64,000 nt of DNA from Firmicutes bacterium HGW-Firmicutes-16 (GCA_002841545.1 PGZZ01000003.1:62001-126000); one strand, 5' to 3'; numbered from the stretch's first letter, positions 53,184 through 61,919 are shown. Notes: a model not told the origin generated them from the letters alone. Program-made: numbers and translations.

Positions 53184-54269
53184 TCACATGCCCTCCTCAA
53201 GCAATAAATCCAAAATAACAATGGCAGTCACAGCTTCTAGCACCGGAACCGCACGGTGAGCGATGCAGGGATCATGCCGTCCTTTGATTACAATCTGCGT
53301 CTGTTCCATTCGTGACAAGCTTACCGTTTTTTGTTCGCGCCCGATGGACGGTGTCGGCTTGATTGCAACACGGAATACCAAGGGCATTGAGTTTGATATA
53401 CCGCCAAGAATTCCCCCGCTGTTGTTGGTTTCCGTGGCAATAGCGCCGCGTTCGTCAATGCAGAACGGGTCGTTGCATTCCGAGCCTTTCATAGCGGTAC
53501 AGGCAAAGCCTGCGCCAAATTCGATGCCCTTTACAGCAGGAATTCCGAAAACTGTGGCGGCAATTCGGTTTTCAATACCATCGAACATAGGCTCGCCCAG
53601 TCCGACCGGTAAGCCGACAGCGGCACATTCAATAGTTCCGCCAACAGAATCGGACGATGCAGCCGCCTCCAATATAGCTTCCTGCATCAATCGTCCCTTC
53701 TCATCTTCGATGACAGGAAAGGCTTTGAGGGCGATTTCGTCAAAGAGCTGTTTTTCCGGTCGGAGCGGGAACAAAGAGTCGGAAACGGTACCCACAGAGG
53801 CGAGATGTGCTCCGATAAATATACCGCGACGGTTAAGAATTTGTTTTGCGATACCGCCCGCTATGCAGAGCGGAGCGGTCATACGACCGGAAAAATGTCC
53901 GCCGCCGCGCATATCAGCCGCCCCTCCCCACTTCACACGGGCTGTGTAGTCCGCATGGGATGGACGAGGAGTATCGTAAAGCTCGAAATAGTCTGCGGAA
54001 CGGGTATCATTATTTTCAATTATTGCGCAGAGCGGGCTTGCGCAGGTTAATCCGTCATGGAGTCCCGAAAGAAAAATCGGCACGTCCGTCTCGCGCCTTG
54101 CGGATGAAACTGCGTCTTTTCCCGGACGGCGCCGTTCCATGAAGCGCATGAGCTCTTCCATATCGATTGGCTCTCCTGACGGAAGCCCGTCAATGTTCAC
54201 GCCGATTGCTTTGCCATGTGACTGTCCGAAAACCGAAATCTTAAGGCGTTTTCCTATTTCAGATGACAT
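53184..54269 (-). CDS. aroC: Chorismate synthase
   Basis: A 361-residue FMN-dependent lyase making chorismate from EPSP. Family segments present: ISVFGQSHGKAIGVNIDGLP, RRRPGKDAVSSARRETD, RPSHADYTARVKWG, DMRGGGHFSGRMTAPLCIAG, IGAHLASVG, TNNSGGILGGISNSMPLVFR and RHDPCIAHRAVPVLEAVTAI. Overlaps the end of aroA by 11 nt; 1 nt before pheA. Confidence 0.98.
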   Translation of the reverse strand: MSSEIGKRLKISVFGQSHGKAIGVNIDGLPSGEPIDMEELMRFMERRRPGKDAVSSARRETDVPIFLSGLHDGLTCASPLCAIIENNDTRSADYFELYDTPRPSHADYTARVKWGGAADMRGGGHFSGRMTAPLCIAGGIAKQILNRRGIFIGAHLASVGTVSDSLFPLRPEKQLFDEIALKAFPVIEDEKGRLMQEAILEAAASSDSVGGTIECAAVGLPVGLGEPMFDGIENRIAATVFGIPAVKGIEFGAGFACTAMKGSECNDPFCIDERGAIATETNNSGGILGGISNSMPLVFRVAIKPTPSIGREQKTVSLSRMEQTQIVIKGRHDPCIAHRAVPVLEAVTAIVILDLLLEEGM

Positions 54270-55512
54270 CCGCTTTGCCTCCCAGTTTCACATAGTCGCT
54301 GAAAAAAGCTGGGTGCGACTTGTTTACGGCCTCCGCTCCTGTAATGGTAACCGGACCGGAGCAAGCGCTGCCGGCGATAGCCGCCGCCATTGCGATCCTG
54401 TGGTCGTTAAAGCTGGATACGGTTCCGCCGGAAAGGGCTCCGCCGAAGACCGTCAGAGCGTCTGAGTACGCTTGCGCTTTGCCGCCCATCGCATTAATCA
54501 TCGAGGCGGTTGAAGCGAGCCTGTCACTTTCTTTATACCTTAAATGTGCACCGTTCACGAAGTTCGTCTCACCTTCCGCATATGCCGCGACAACTGAAAG
54601 CGCGGGCAGAAGATCAGGCACTTCGGACAGATCGATTTCGCAGCCGCGAAGCCTACCCGGTTTAACCGTGAACTGCGTTCCTTCGGACGAAACCTCCGCT
54701 CCGAATCGTTGCAGCAGAGCGACGATGGCCTTATCTCCCTGAGGCGAACTCGAATCCAGGCCCGTTACCGTCACCGGAACTCCAATGGCTCCTGCCGCGA
54801 GGAAAAACGCGGCATTGGACCAGTCACCGTCCACCGATAGACGTTCGGGAGAGCGGAATTTATTGCTTCCGGATATTTGATATTCGTTTTCGGAGCGTTT
54901 TACCTTAACACCGAAACGCTCAAGGGCTAAAAGAGTAATATCAACATATGCGGAAGAAACAAGTTTTGACGATAATTTAATCGAGCTGTCCTCCTCCAAA
55001 GAAGGCAGGGCCAGCAAAAGACCGGTGAGGTACTGAGAGCTGACGCCGCCTGAAATGATGAATTCTCCTCCGGTTAGTCTGCCGTTCATTTCATAAGGAA
55101 GTTTATCCGAACTAAATGAAACGCCGTGCCGCTTCATAGCGTCAGAAAGCTCCGTTATCGGTCTCTCAGGTAAGCGCCCGCCGCCCGTAAAGCTGACATG
55201 CTCACAGAGCGCCGCGGCTACCGGAAGCATGAATCGGAGAGTAGAGCCGCTCTCGCGGCAGTCTAAAACTGGATTTTCGGGAACTTCTCCGATTGGCGTT
55301 ATAGTGACGGTGTCATCCTCTCTTTCAATAACCGCGCCCAGAGCTTTAAGAGCGCCTATCGTCGCATCTATATCGTCCGAGGAGGAAGGAAGAACCAAAG
55401 AGGTCGGCTTATCTGCCAGTGCCGCACAGATGAGAAGGCGGTGCGCCACAGACTTTGAAGGAATCGACGAAACGCTGCCCGACAGCTTTGACGGAGTAAC
55501 AATAACATCCAT
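54259..55512 (-). CDS. aroA: 3-phosphoshikimate 1-carboxyvinyltransferase (EPSP synthase)
   Basis: A 417-residue two-domain enzyme joining shikimate 3-phosphate and phosphoenolpyruvate. It shows PSKSVAHRLLICAALA (Lys20, Ser21), LDCRESGSTLRFMLPVAAAL, RLPERPITELSDAMKRHGV, GGVSSQYLTGLLLALP, LSVDGDWSNAAFFLAAGAIG, LRYKESDRLASTASMINAMG and SFNDHRIAMAAAIAG. The usual GNAGT loop reads ESGST, as in the class II-like EPSP synthases. Its ATG shares one base with the aroB stop. Confidence 0.97.
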   Translation of the reverse strand: MDVIVTPSKLSGSVSSIPSKSVAHRLLICAALADKPTSLVLPSSSDDIDATIGALKALGAVIEREDDTVTITPIGEVPENPVLDCRESGSTLRFMLPVAAALCEHVSFTGGGRLPERPITELSDAMKRHGVSFSSDKLPYEMNGRLTGGEFIISGGVSSQYLTGLLLALPSLEEDSSIKLSSKLVSSAYVDITLLALERFGVKVKRSENEYQISGSNKFRSPERLSVDGDWSNAAFFLAAGAIGVPVTVTGLDSSSPQGDKAIVALLQRFGAEVSSEGTQFTVKPGRLRGCEIDLSEVPDLLPALSVVAAYAEGETNFVNGAHLRYKESDRLASTASMINAMGGKAQAYSDALTVFGGALSGGTVSSFNDHRIAMAAAIAGSACSGPVTITGAEAVNKSHPAFFSDYVKLGGKADVI

Positions 55513-56579
55513 TATCGTTCCTCCAATCCCGCTTTAATTACGGAATTCAGCTCCGTGACGGGAATCGTTTTCAGATAACAAGAGCCGATGCCGCCCGGAA
55601 TGACCAAAGTTATTTCGTCTCCCGCGCGTTTTTTATCCGAAAGCGCGGCGGCGGTAAGCTCCTCCGCCGAAAAATCTGTATGAACGGTAAGCCCGTTTCT
55701 AATAAGAGCTTTTTCGATTCGCGGGGCAACAGGAGGATCGCTGAGCCCGAGTCTGTCCGCGGCGCGGGCGATAACCGCCATTCCTACGGCTACTGCGTGT
55801 CCGTGAGATATGGTGTAGTTGCTGCATTTCTCTATTGCATGACCAATAGTGTGACCGAGATTGAGCGTTTTGCGAAGCCCGTTTTCAAACTGATCGGTCT
55901 CCACGATACTACCCTTGAAGGCGACGCAGGTTTCAATAATTTTAGTCAGAGACGATTTGACGTCCCCGTTTTCAAAAAGGGAAAACAGCTGCTCGCCTGA
56001 AAGAATTCCGGTCTTGATTGCCTCAGCCGCACCGTCGGAAAAAACTTCGCCGGGAAGCTGTTCTAGGCAGTCGGTATCGCAAACGACAGCTTCAGGCTGA
56101 ATAAACATACCTGCCAGATTCTTGCCGACTCTTAGGTCAACGCCTGTTTTTCCTCCGACTGATGAATCAACAGCCGCTAGAAAGGTGGTTGGAATCTGCA
56201 CGTATCTTATTCCTCGAAGGTAACATCCGGCGGCAAAGCCTGCAATGTCGCCCACAACCCCGCCGCCCAGAGCAATCACGCAGTCTGTCCGGGTTAGGTG
56301 GTTTTCCGCGAGAAATTCAAGGATAGCGGAAAGCGTTTCAATCGTTTTCGACTGTTCGCCCGCAGGAAAGGAGAAAGCGCAAACGGTAAAACCTGCGTTT
56401 CTGAGGCTCTCCGCAACAGTCACGAGGAAAAGCTTTTCAACAGTCGAGTCGGTTATTATGGCTGCACGGCAGGGCTTGACGGCTTTTACTATGAGCTCGC
56501 CGCAGGAGCCAAGAAGGTTTTTCCCGATAGAAACGTCATAGCCTTTTCCAACGCTAATACGAACAGATTTAATTTCCAC
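55512..56579 (-). CDS. aroB: 3-dehydroquinate synthase
   Basis: A 355-residue NAD- and metal-dependent cyclase. Family segments: FPAGEQSKTIETLSAILEFL, DCVIALGGGVVGDIAGFAAG, GIRYVQIPTTFLAAVDSSVG, GKTGVDLRVGKNLAGMF, DGAAEAIKTGILSGEQLF, RKTLNLGHTIGHAIEKCSNY with the metal His residues, and SHGHAVAVGMA. Lies 1 bp after tyrA and abuts aroA. Confidence 0.98.
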   Translation of the reverse strand: MEIKSVRISVGKGYDVSIGKNLLGSCGELIVKAVKPCRAAIITDSTVEKLFLVTVAESLRNAGFTVCAFSFPAGEQSKTIETLSAILEFLAENHLTRTDCVIALGGGVVGDIAGFAAGCYLRGIRYVQIPTTFLAAVDSSVGGKTGVDLRVGKNLAGMFIQPEAVVCDTDCLEQLPGEVFSDGAAEAIKTGILSGEQLFSLFENGDVKSSLTKIIETCVAFKGSIVETDQFENGLRKTLNLGHTIGHAIEKCSNYTISHGHAVAVGMAVIARAADRLGLSDPPVAPRIEKALIRNGLTVHTDFSAEELTAAALSDKKRAGDEITLVIPGGIGSCYLKTIPVTELNSVIKAGLEER

Positions 56580-56580
56580 G

Positions 56581-57417
56581 CTAATTACCTCCTGCGGCGG
56601 TTTTCTTCTCCCTGCCGTCCCTCAGCAGAGCGCAGAGTTTTTCGGCATCATCTTTTCGCAGAGCTTCAAGATATTCATTCAAATGGTTGATTAATATATC
56701 AAGCTGATCTGTAAGATAGTCAGAGTTTGCCATCATCAGCTCCGTCCACATGTCTTCGTCCAGACGAGCCACACGTGTCATATCCTTGAAGCTGCCTGCG
56801 GAAAAGCCTCTCCTAAGCAGAGCATCCGGTGATCTGATGTAGGCGCTGGAGGTCAGATGAGCCAGCTGGGAGGTATAAGCGATTACCCTGTCATGCTCGT
56901 CAGGAGTTGTAAAGGTCAGTCCTGAAAAGCCGATGTCGGTAAAAAAGACCTTAAGCTTTTCCAACATGTTCATGTCGGTCTTTTCGTCGGGAGTCAGTAT
57001 CATAGGCGCGCCTGCAAAAAGATCGTCGGAAGAATTGACAAAGCCTCCGCGCTCCTTGCCAGCCATGGGATGCCCGCCGATATAAGAAAACCCGAATTGT
57101 TCAGCGAGAGGCGTGAGCTCTGAGCAGACAGCGCGTTTTATTCCGCACATATCCACAAGGATAGCTCGAGGCGAAATGCTTAAACCGTGTTCTTTGACCC
57201 AATCTATCGTTGATTTCGGACGAATGGCCGCGAGTATTAGGTCGCATTCGCCCAGATTATCGTCAGTCAACAGCTCGTCAATCGCGCCGCAGAGCCTTGC
57301 AAACATGATTGCTTCAGGATTGAGGTCAGTAGCGGCAACGGTGTACTGAGTTCGGGATTTTATGCTTTTTGCTAGAGAGCCGCCTATTAGTCCGAGGCCG
57401 ACGATGCCGATTTTCAT
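56581..57417 (-). CDS. tyrA: Prephenate dehydrogenase
   Basis: A 278-residue enzyme making 4-hydroxyphenylpyruvate for tyrosine. NAD loop IGIVGLGLIGGSLAKSIKS, then ATDLNPEAIMFARLCGAIDE, VDMCGIKRAVCSELTP, YIGGHPMAGKERGGFVNSSD (catalytic His and substrate-binding residues), and YTSQLAHLTSSAY. No C-terminal ACT domain, so control probably lies with transcription and DAHP synthase. Two bp after the DAHP synthase gene. Confidence 0.95.
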   Translation of the reverse strand: MKIGIVGLGLIGGSLAKSIKSRTQYTVAATDLNPEAIMFARLCGAIDELLTDDNLGECDLILAAIRPKSTIDWVKEHGLSISPRAILVDMCGIKRAVCSELTPLAEQFGFSYIGGHPMAGKERGGFVNSSDDLFAGAPMILTPDEKTDMNMLEKLKVFFTDIGFSGLTFTTPDEHDRVIAYTSQLAHLTSSAYIRSPDALLRRGFSAGSFKDMTRVARLDEDMWTELMMANSDYLTDQLDILINHLNEYLEALRKDDAEKLCALLRDGREKKTAAGGN

Positions 57418-57419
57418 GC

Positions 57420-58433
57420 CTAGTCCTCCTGTGCCTTGATAAATTGATGCAGAGCAAAGAGCCTTTTTGCAAGCTTATCGAAGGCTTCCGGTCTAAGTGA
57501 CTGTTTGCCGTCGCAAAGAGCGTGTTCGGGATCGTTATGCACTTCAATAATAAGCCCGTCAACACCACAGCCTACAGCCGCGTTTGAAAGCGGAGCCACG
57601 AGAGCCGCGTCGCCCGCGGAATGACTCGGATCGACTACAATTGGAAGGTGGGTGAGTCGGCGAAGAACAGGAATAGCGGAAATATCAAGAGTGTTGCGGG
57701 TGTATGTCTCAAAAGTCCGGATTCCGCGTTCGCAGAGAATGACGTTTTTATTGCCGCCAGCCATGACGTATTCGGCGCTCATGAGCCACTCCTCATAGGT
57801 GGTTGACATTCCGCGCTTAATCATTACGGGCTTATCCTGTGTGCCCAGAACCTTCAGAAGGTTAAAATTCTGAATATTTCGAGCTCCGACCTGAATGACG
57901 TCAACATCGTCGAATAAGGGTAGCTGCGAAATGTCCATAATTTCGGTAACTATTGGAAGACCTGTCTCCTTCTTTGCGAGAGAGAGAAGGCGAAGACCGT
58001 CATCCCCGAGACCTTGAAAGGCATATGGTGAGGTTCTGGGCTTGAATGCGCCGCCGCGCAGCATTGTCGCGCCGCTGGCTTTAACCGCCTTTGCGACGGC
58101 AACAATCTGCTCCTCCGTCTCGACCGAGCAGGGACCTGCCATGAGCGTCAGATTACCGCCGCCGATTGACGTGTTCCCGATGGTTATAACAGTATCGTCG
58201 GGGTGAAATTTCCGATTTGCATTTTTGTAAGGTTCCTGAACGCGCTTAACGTTATCAACGATGTCAAGGGCAGAAATAAGGTCTGTATCAAGAGTGGCCG
58301 TGTCGCCAACAAGCCCGAGAATGATACGGGAAGTCCCTTCGGAGATGTGCACCTGCAGCCCTTTATCCTCAAGCCACAGCAACAGGCTTTCAAGCTGGCT
58401 TTTATTCGGTTTTTCTTTCAGTACTATAATCAT
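57420..58433 (-). CDS. aroF: 3-deoxy-7-phosphoheptulonate (DAHP) synthase, class I beta type
   Basis: A 337-residue enzyme, the entry step of the pathway. Residues 1-~75 are the N-terminal ferredoxin-like regulatory domain (MIIVLKEKPNKSQLESLLLW), as in Thermotoga-type DAHP synthases inhibited by Tyr or Phe. The barrel shows LMAGPCSVETEEQIVAVAKA, LRGGAFKPRTSPYAFQGLG, VMIKRGMSTTYEEWLMSAEY, ILCERGIRTFETYTRNTLDI and PIVVDPSHSAGDAALVAPLS. AAGGGG precedes the ATG at 58433. First enzyme gene after the attenuator leader. Confidence 0.96.
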   Translation of the reverse strand: MIIVLKEKPNKSQLESLLLWLEDKGLQVHISEGTSRIILGLVGDTATLDTDLISALDIVDNVKRVQEPYKNANRKFHPDDTVITIGNTSIGGGNLTLMAGPCSVETEEQIVAVAKAVKASGATMLRGGAFKPRTSPYAFQGLGDDGLRLLSLAKKETGLPIVTEIMDISQLPLFDDVDVIQVGARNIQNFNLLKVLGTQDKPVMIKRGMSTTYEEWLMSAEYVMAGGNKNVILCERGIRTFETYTRNTLDISAIPVLRRLTHLPIVVDPSHSAGDAALVAPLSNAAVGCGVDGLIIEVHNDPEHALCDGKQSLRPEAFDKLAKRLFALHQFIKAQED

Positions 58434-58472
58434 TTTAATTTCCCCTTCTGAATTAAGTCCGGAATGCAAAAG

Positions 58473-58497
58473 GCCCGCAGTCGGTTTGACTGCGGGC
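58473..58497 (-). terminator. Attenuator terminator hairpin before the DAHP synthase gene
   Basis: GCCCGCAGTC (58473-58482) pairs perfectly with GACTGCGGGC (58488-58497), with a 5-nt loop; on the minus strand CTTTTGC follows. It lies between the Phe/Tyr leader peptide (ends 58526) and the DAHP synthase start (58433), exactly where an attenuator terminator is expected. The T-run is short. Confidence 0.75.
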
Positions 58498-58504
58498 TTA
58501 AACA

Positions 58505-58531
58505 CAATGAATTGGAATTAGGCTTTCATTG
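58505..58531 (-). other. Leader hairpin overlapping the leader-peptide stop codon
   Basis: CAATGAA (58505-58511) pairs with TTCATTG (58525-58531). It overlaps the stop codon of the leader peptide, so a ribosome at the end of the peptide would melt it. Confidence 0.5.
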
Positions 58532-58630
58532 CAAATCGCACGTTTTTGTCAAACCGAAATAAGCTTTACCAAAAAAATAATAGGTAAAGCTAAAGAAACG
58601 ATATTCAGCTGTGTAAATAGTGTTCGACAT
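58526..58630 (-). CDS. Phe/Tyr-rich leader peptide of the aromatic operon
   Basis: A 34-codon frame from an ATG at 58630 with GGAG 7 nt upstream. Its core RFFSFTYYFFGKAYFG holds six Phe and three Tyr in 16 residues, with two more Tyr just before it. It ends ~90 bp before the DAHP synthase gene and is followed by terminator-like hairpins. By analogy with PheL-type leaders, ribosome stalling when charged tRNA-Phe or tRNA-Tyr is scarce would prevent termination and switch on the operon that makes both amino acids. An in-frame ATG lies further upstream (58738), but the 58630 start has the ribosome site. Confidence 0.85.
   Translation of the reverse strand: MSNTIYTAEYRFFSFTYYFFGKAYFGLTKTCDLQ
58562..58591 (-). 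other. Leader hairpin inside the Phe/Tyr codons
   Basis: AGCTTTACC (58562-58570) pairs perfectly with GGTAAAGCT (58583-58591). It lies within the run of Phe/Tyr codons, the position of the pause hairpin in classic amino-acid attenuators. Confidence 0.55.
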
Positions 58631-58702
58631 AAATGTACTCCATTTTGAATAAAAGCGCAAATTGTTTTTATCAACATACCATGAAACAAATAATAAAGAA
58701 AG

Positions 58703-58784
58703 TGGAGAATAATACAAACTTACGAGGATAGTATGCACAGAACTTGTGCATATATATCTGCAAGGACGCCTCTATTATTCTCCA
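58703..58784. repeat. Nested inverted repeats between the aromatic and MMSDH loci
   Basis: The outer arms TGGAGAATAATA (58703-58714) and TATTATTCTCCA (58773-58784) are perfect complements. Inside them TATGCACA (58732-58739) and TGTGCATA (58745-58752) form a second perfect repeat with a 5-nt loop. The 82-bp unit could be a small mobile-element-like repeat, a double operator, or an RNA structure. No gene lies in it. Confidence 0.6.
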
Positions 58785-58878
58785 TCTTCCCTATTTTTAT
58801 AAATGTCAGACACTTTTCGATGCAACTATTTAATGTCGATAAGATATTCATGCCGTCAATCGACCAAGTGAAGCGGAT

Positions 58879-60399
58879 TTATGAGCCGCCGATCGACCCG
58901 TCCCATGTGTCGATTTTGGTATTTTTTATTTTGTTATCGTCAAACCATTTTGTAGTTACGGCTTTCGTTTCTGTGAAGAAACGGAGGCCGTCTTTTCCGA
59001 GGACGTGCAAGTCGCCGAAAAAGGACTGCTTGTGTCCGGTGAACGGGAATATGCTGACGGGCACGGGAATGCCGACATTTACTCCGACCATTCCGCCATG
59101 AGTGCGGGCGGCAAATTCGCGTGCGTAGTAGCCGCTGCTTGTATATATGACGGAGCCGTTGGCAAAGCAGTTTTTGTTCATCAGCTCTAAGCCCTCTTCA
59201 AAGCCGCGCACCCGCTTAATGCACAGTACCGGTCCGAAGACCTCCTCGTCGCCTATGCTCATTTCGGGAGTAACGTGGTCAAATATTGTGGGGCCCAGAT
59301 AAAAGCCCGATTCAAAGTCCTTAACAATTGTATTTCTGCCGTCCAAAACGAGCGTTGCGCCCTCGTCCTCGCCCTTTTTTATCCAGTCAAGCACGGATTT
59401 CCTGTGCGCCGCCGTAACGAGGGGCCCAAGCGAGCTTGTTTTGTCGTATGCCGGACCAATTACGAGTTCCGAAGCAAATTTGACGAGATATTGCAGCAAT
59501 TTATCAGCTATGCTTTCCTGAGCCACAATTGCTGGCAGCGCCATGCAGCGCTCTCCCGCGCAGCCGAAGGCAGAGTTGATGATGCCGCGCGCGGCTTGCT
59601 CCAAGGATGCGTCCTCAAGGACAAGGGCGTGGTTCTTCGCCTCGCAAAGCGCCTGTACACGCTTGCCGCTTGCCGCCGCTTTTGAGTATATATGCAGACC
59701 CACGGAAGTAGAGCCGACGAAGCTCACGCCTTTTACGTCGGGGTGCTCAAGGAAGATTTCTGCTTCGTTTCTGCTGCAGGTAACTATATTTAAAACACCG
59801 TCAGGCAGCCCGGCCTCAATAAACAGTTCCGCGCAGCGCATGGCGGTCATTGGTGTCATGGAAGCGGCTTTAATCACAAGAGTATTTCCCGCTGCGATAC
59901 AGAGCGGAGCCATCCAGCCCATAGGTATCATGCCGGGAAAGTTGAAAGGCACAATGCCTGCAAACACGCCCACGGGCTCACGGTATAAAACCGTGTCGTA
60001 GCCGTCGGAGGTGTTCATGAGCGCCTCACCCAGCATTAGGCTCGGCGTACCGCAGGCGAATTCGACTGCCTCCCTGACCTTCAATATGTCACCCTTTGCC
60101 TCGCTCCATACCTTTCCGTGTTCTCGAGCGACCAGCATAGTCAGCTCGTCCATGTGCTTCTCCAACAGAGCACGGAAGTTATACAGCACCTGAACGCGCC
60201 GCATAACCGGAGTTCCTGACCATGCCGGAAACGAATTCTTCGCGGCAGAAATCGCGCTCCGCACTTCATCTTTTGTGCAGCATGGCGTTTGAGCTATGAT
60301 TTCACCAAGGCTTGGGTCGAAAATATCCATGTACTTTTCCGCTTTTGAGTCAATCCATTCTCCGTTAATTAGACACTTAAGTCTTTGTATTTCACTCAT
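58879..60399 (-). CDS. Methylmalonate-semialdehyde dehydrogenase (CoA-acylating)
   Basis: A 506-residue aldehyde dehydrogenase of the MmsA/IolA group, which turns methylmalonate or malonate semialdehyde into propionyl- or acetyl-CoA with NAD+. It shows FNFPGMIPMGWMAPLCIAAG, GVSFVGSTSVGLHIY, LCEAKNHALVLEDA (Asn where most ALDHs use other residues) and FGCAGERCMALPA with catalytic Cys285. The ATG at 60399 has AAAGGAGTG upstream and overlaps the symporter gene by 8 nt. Last gene of the right-hand catabolic operon. A role in inositol- or polyol-like breakdown is inferred. Confidence 0.93.
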   Translation of the reverse strand: MSEIQRLKCLINGEWIDSKAEKYMDIFDPSLGEIIAQTPCCTKDEVRSAISAAKNSFPAWSGTPVMRRVQVLYNFRALLEKHMDELTMLVAREHGKVWSEAKGDILKVREAVEFACGTPSLMLGEALMNTSDGYDTVLYREPVGVFAGIVPFNFPGMIPMGWMAPLCIAAGNTLVIKAASMTPMTAMRCAELFIEAGLPDGVLNIVTCSRNEAEIFLEHPDVKGVSFVGSTSVGLHIYSKAAASGKRVQALCEAKNHALVLEDASLEQAARGIINSAFGCAGERCMALPAIVAQESIADKLLQYLVKFASELVIGPAYDKTSSLGPLVTAAHRKSVLDWIKKGEDEGATLVLDGRNTIVKDFESGFYLGPTIFDHVTPEMSIGDEEVFGPVLCIKRVRGFEEGLELMNKNCFANGSVIYTSSGYYAREFAARTHGGMVGVNVGIPVPVSIFPFTGHKQSFFGDLHVLGKDGLRFFTETKAVTTKWFDDNKIKNTKIDTWDGSIGGS

Positions 60400-61909
60400 G
60401 TGTAACACTCCTTTGCTTTTGGCTGATGCCGCCCCAAAGTCCGGCTTTCTCCGTGCCGGCGGCAATTAGAACATCTTCAAGTTCCTCCGGGGTCATACTA
60501 TCCAGCGTTCCGCCTTCTTTGAACGCGGCAACGCCTTTGAGCACCGCGTCAAATCTGCGCTTGTTTGTTTTATTGCGCTGTGCAAAAATGATGCAAGTCG
60601 TCAGCAAAACAAACGGTATAATAATGAACATCCACTTGATTCCCAAAACCACACCGCTCTGGGCGTAGGACGCTGGGTTAAAGTCGACGGTACTGGCTTT
60701 TAAGAGGGAGTACTCGTTTTGGTCAAAGCCCATTGCCCTCAGGCCATATCCGAGGAGAAGAACGGCGACGCCGCTGGCAAACTTGCGTAAAAAGGTCGTC
60801 AGGCCGCTATATATGCCTTCCCTGCGTTTACCGGTTCGTATTTCGTCAATGTCAAAAATGTCAGTCAGAAGAGACCATGTTGCCAGATTTCCCGCTGCGG
60901 AGCCGACTGCAATCAGTGCGGCCAGAATGAACAGGACGAAAACTGGCGTGCTCGCGTCTATCCAGATAAAAGCAAGAATTGAAAGAAGCCACGTCGGAAT
61001 GCCGATAAAGAGCGGGAATACTTTGCCTTTCTTTTTTGCTACCGATCCCATTACCACCATGAGGATAACTGAGCAAACGAGCATGGTTCCGACTATCATC
61101 TCGTAGCTTTCATATTTCAAAACTACAATGTCAATATAGAAAATAAACAGCGCAAGGACTAAGTCAACCGCAATCTGGAAGGACAGAAAGATGCCCAGAA
61201 AATTTCTGTACGCTGGGTTTGAGAAGACGGACGCATAGCTTTTAAGTTTAATATTCTCAACCGGCGGGAGGTTTTCCTGCTCTCGTGTCCCAAGAAACGT
61301 AATCAGCCAGCTGATGCCAAAGATTACACCCATCGCAATTGCCATGATGAGGTATCCGATTCTCTGCTCAGGGCCGTTCTCGCTTCCGCCGGCGGACTTT
61401 ATTATGATTCCTGGCACGACCGCCGCAATAAGCGAAGCTCCTCCTGAAAACACCATGCGCATTGTGGTAAAGCTCGTGCGCTCGTTATAGTCGGAGGTGA
61501 TATCTGAAAGTATGGCGTTATAGGGTATCATTACGATGGTGAACGCCGTCCCGAAGAACATGTACGCAAATACATAATATACGACTTTGGCTGTGACGCT
61601 CTCCAAGCCGAAGGAATAAAAGAGCATGACAAAGGACAGGAAAACCGGCACAATTCCTATCAGGAAAAAAATGCGACGCCGTCCGAAGCGCGTGCGGGTT
61701 CTGTCTGAAAGGGATCCAACTATGGGGTCGGTGATTGCGTCCCAAAGCTTGCCGATGAAAATGATGAGGGTAGCTGAGACAACAGGCAGGCCCTCCACCA
61801 ACACCAGAAAGTTCATAAACAGCAGACTGAAAACCATAAAGGCTCCACCGCCGTATATATCGCCGCAGGCATAGCTGAGCTTTTCCTTGAGCCGTCCTTT
61901 CATAAACAT
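60392..61909 (-). CDS. GPH-family sugar:cation symporter (MelB-like)
   Basis: A 505-residue carrier with twelve membrane segments and GPH features: LKEKLSYACGDIYGGGAF, GKLWDAITDPIVGSLSDRTR, TRFGRRRIFFLIG, MIPYNAILSDITSDYNERTS. The C-terminal tail (~50 residues) is cytoplasmic and acidic (MTPEELEDVLIAAGTEKAG). AAGGA lies upstream of two close ATGs (61909, 61903). It likely brings in a pentose, hexuronide or polyol used by the surrounding enzymes. Confidence 0.92.
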   Translation of the reverse strand: MFMKGRLKEKLSYACGDIYGGGAFMVFSLLFMNFLVLVEGLPVVSATLIIFIGKLWDAITDPIVGSLSDRTRTRFGRRRIFFLIGIVPVFLSFVMLFYSFGLESVTAKVVYYVFAYMFFGTAFTIVMIPYNAILSDITSDYNERTSFTTMRMVFSGGASLIAAVVPGIIIKSAGGSENGPEQRIGYLIMAIAMGVIFGISWLITFLGTREQENLPPVENIKLKSYASVFSNPAYRNFLGIFLSFQIAVDLVLALFIFYIDIVVLKYESYEMIVGTMLVCSVILMVVMGSVAKKKGKVFPLFIGIPTWLLSILAFIWIDASTPVFVLFILAALIAVGSAAGNLATWSLLTDIFDIDEIRTGKRREGIYSGLTTFLRKFASGVAVLLLGYGLRAMGFDQNEYSLLKASTVDFNPASYAQSGVVLGIKWMFIIIPFVLLTTCIIFAQRNKTNKRRFDAVLKGVAAFKEGGTLDSMTPEELEDVLIAAGTEKAGLWGGISQKQRSVTHE

Positions 61910-61919
61910 GCCATCCTTT

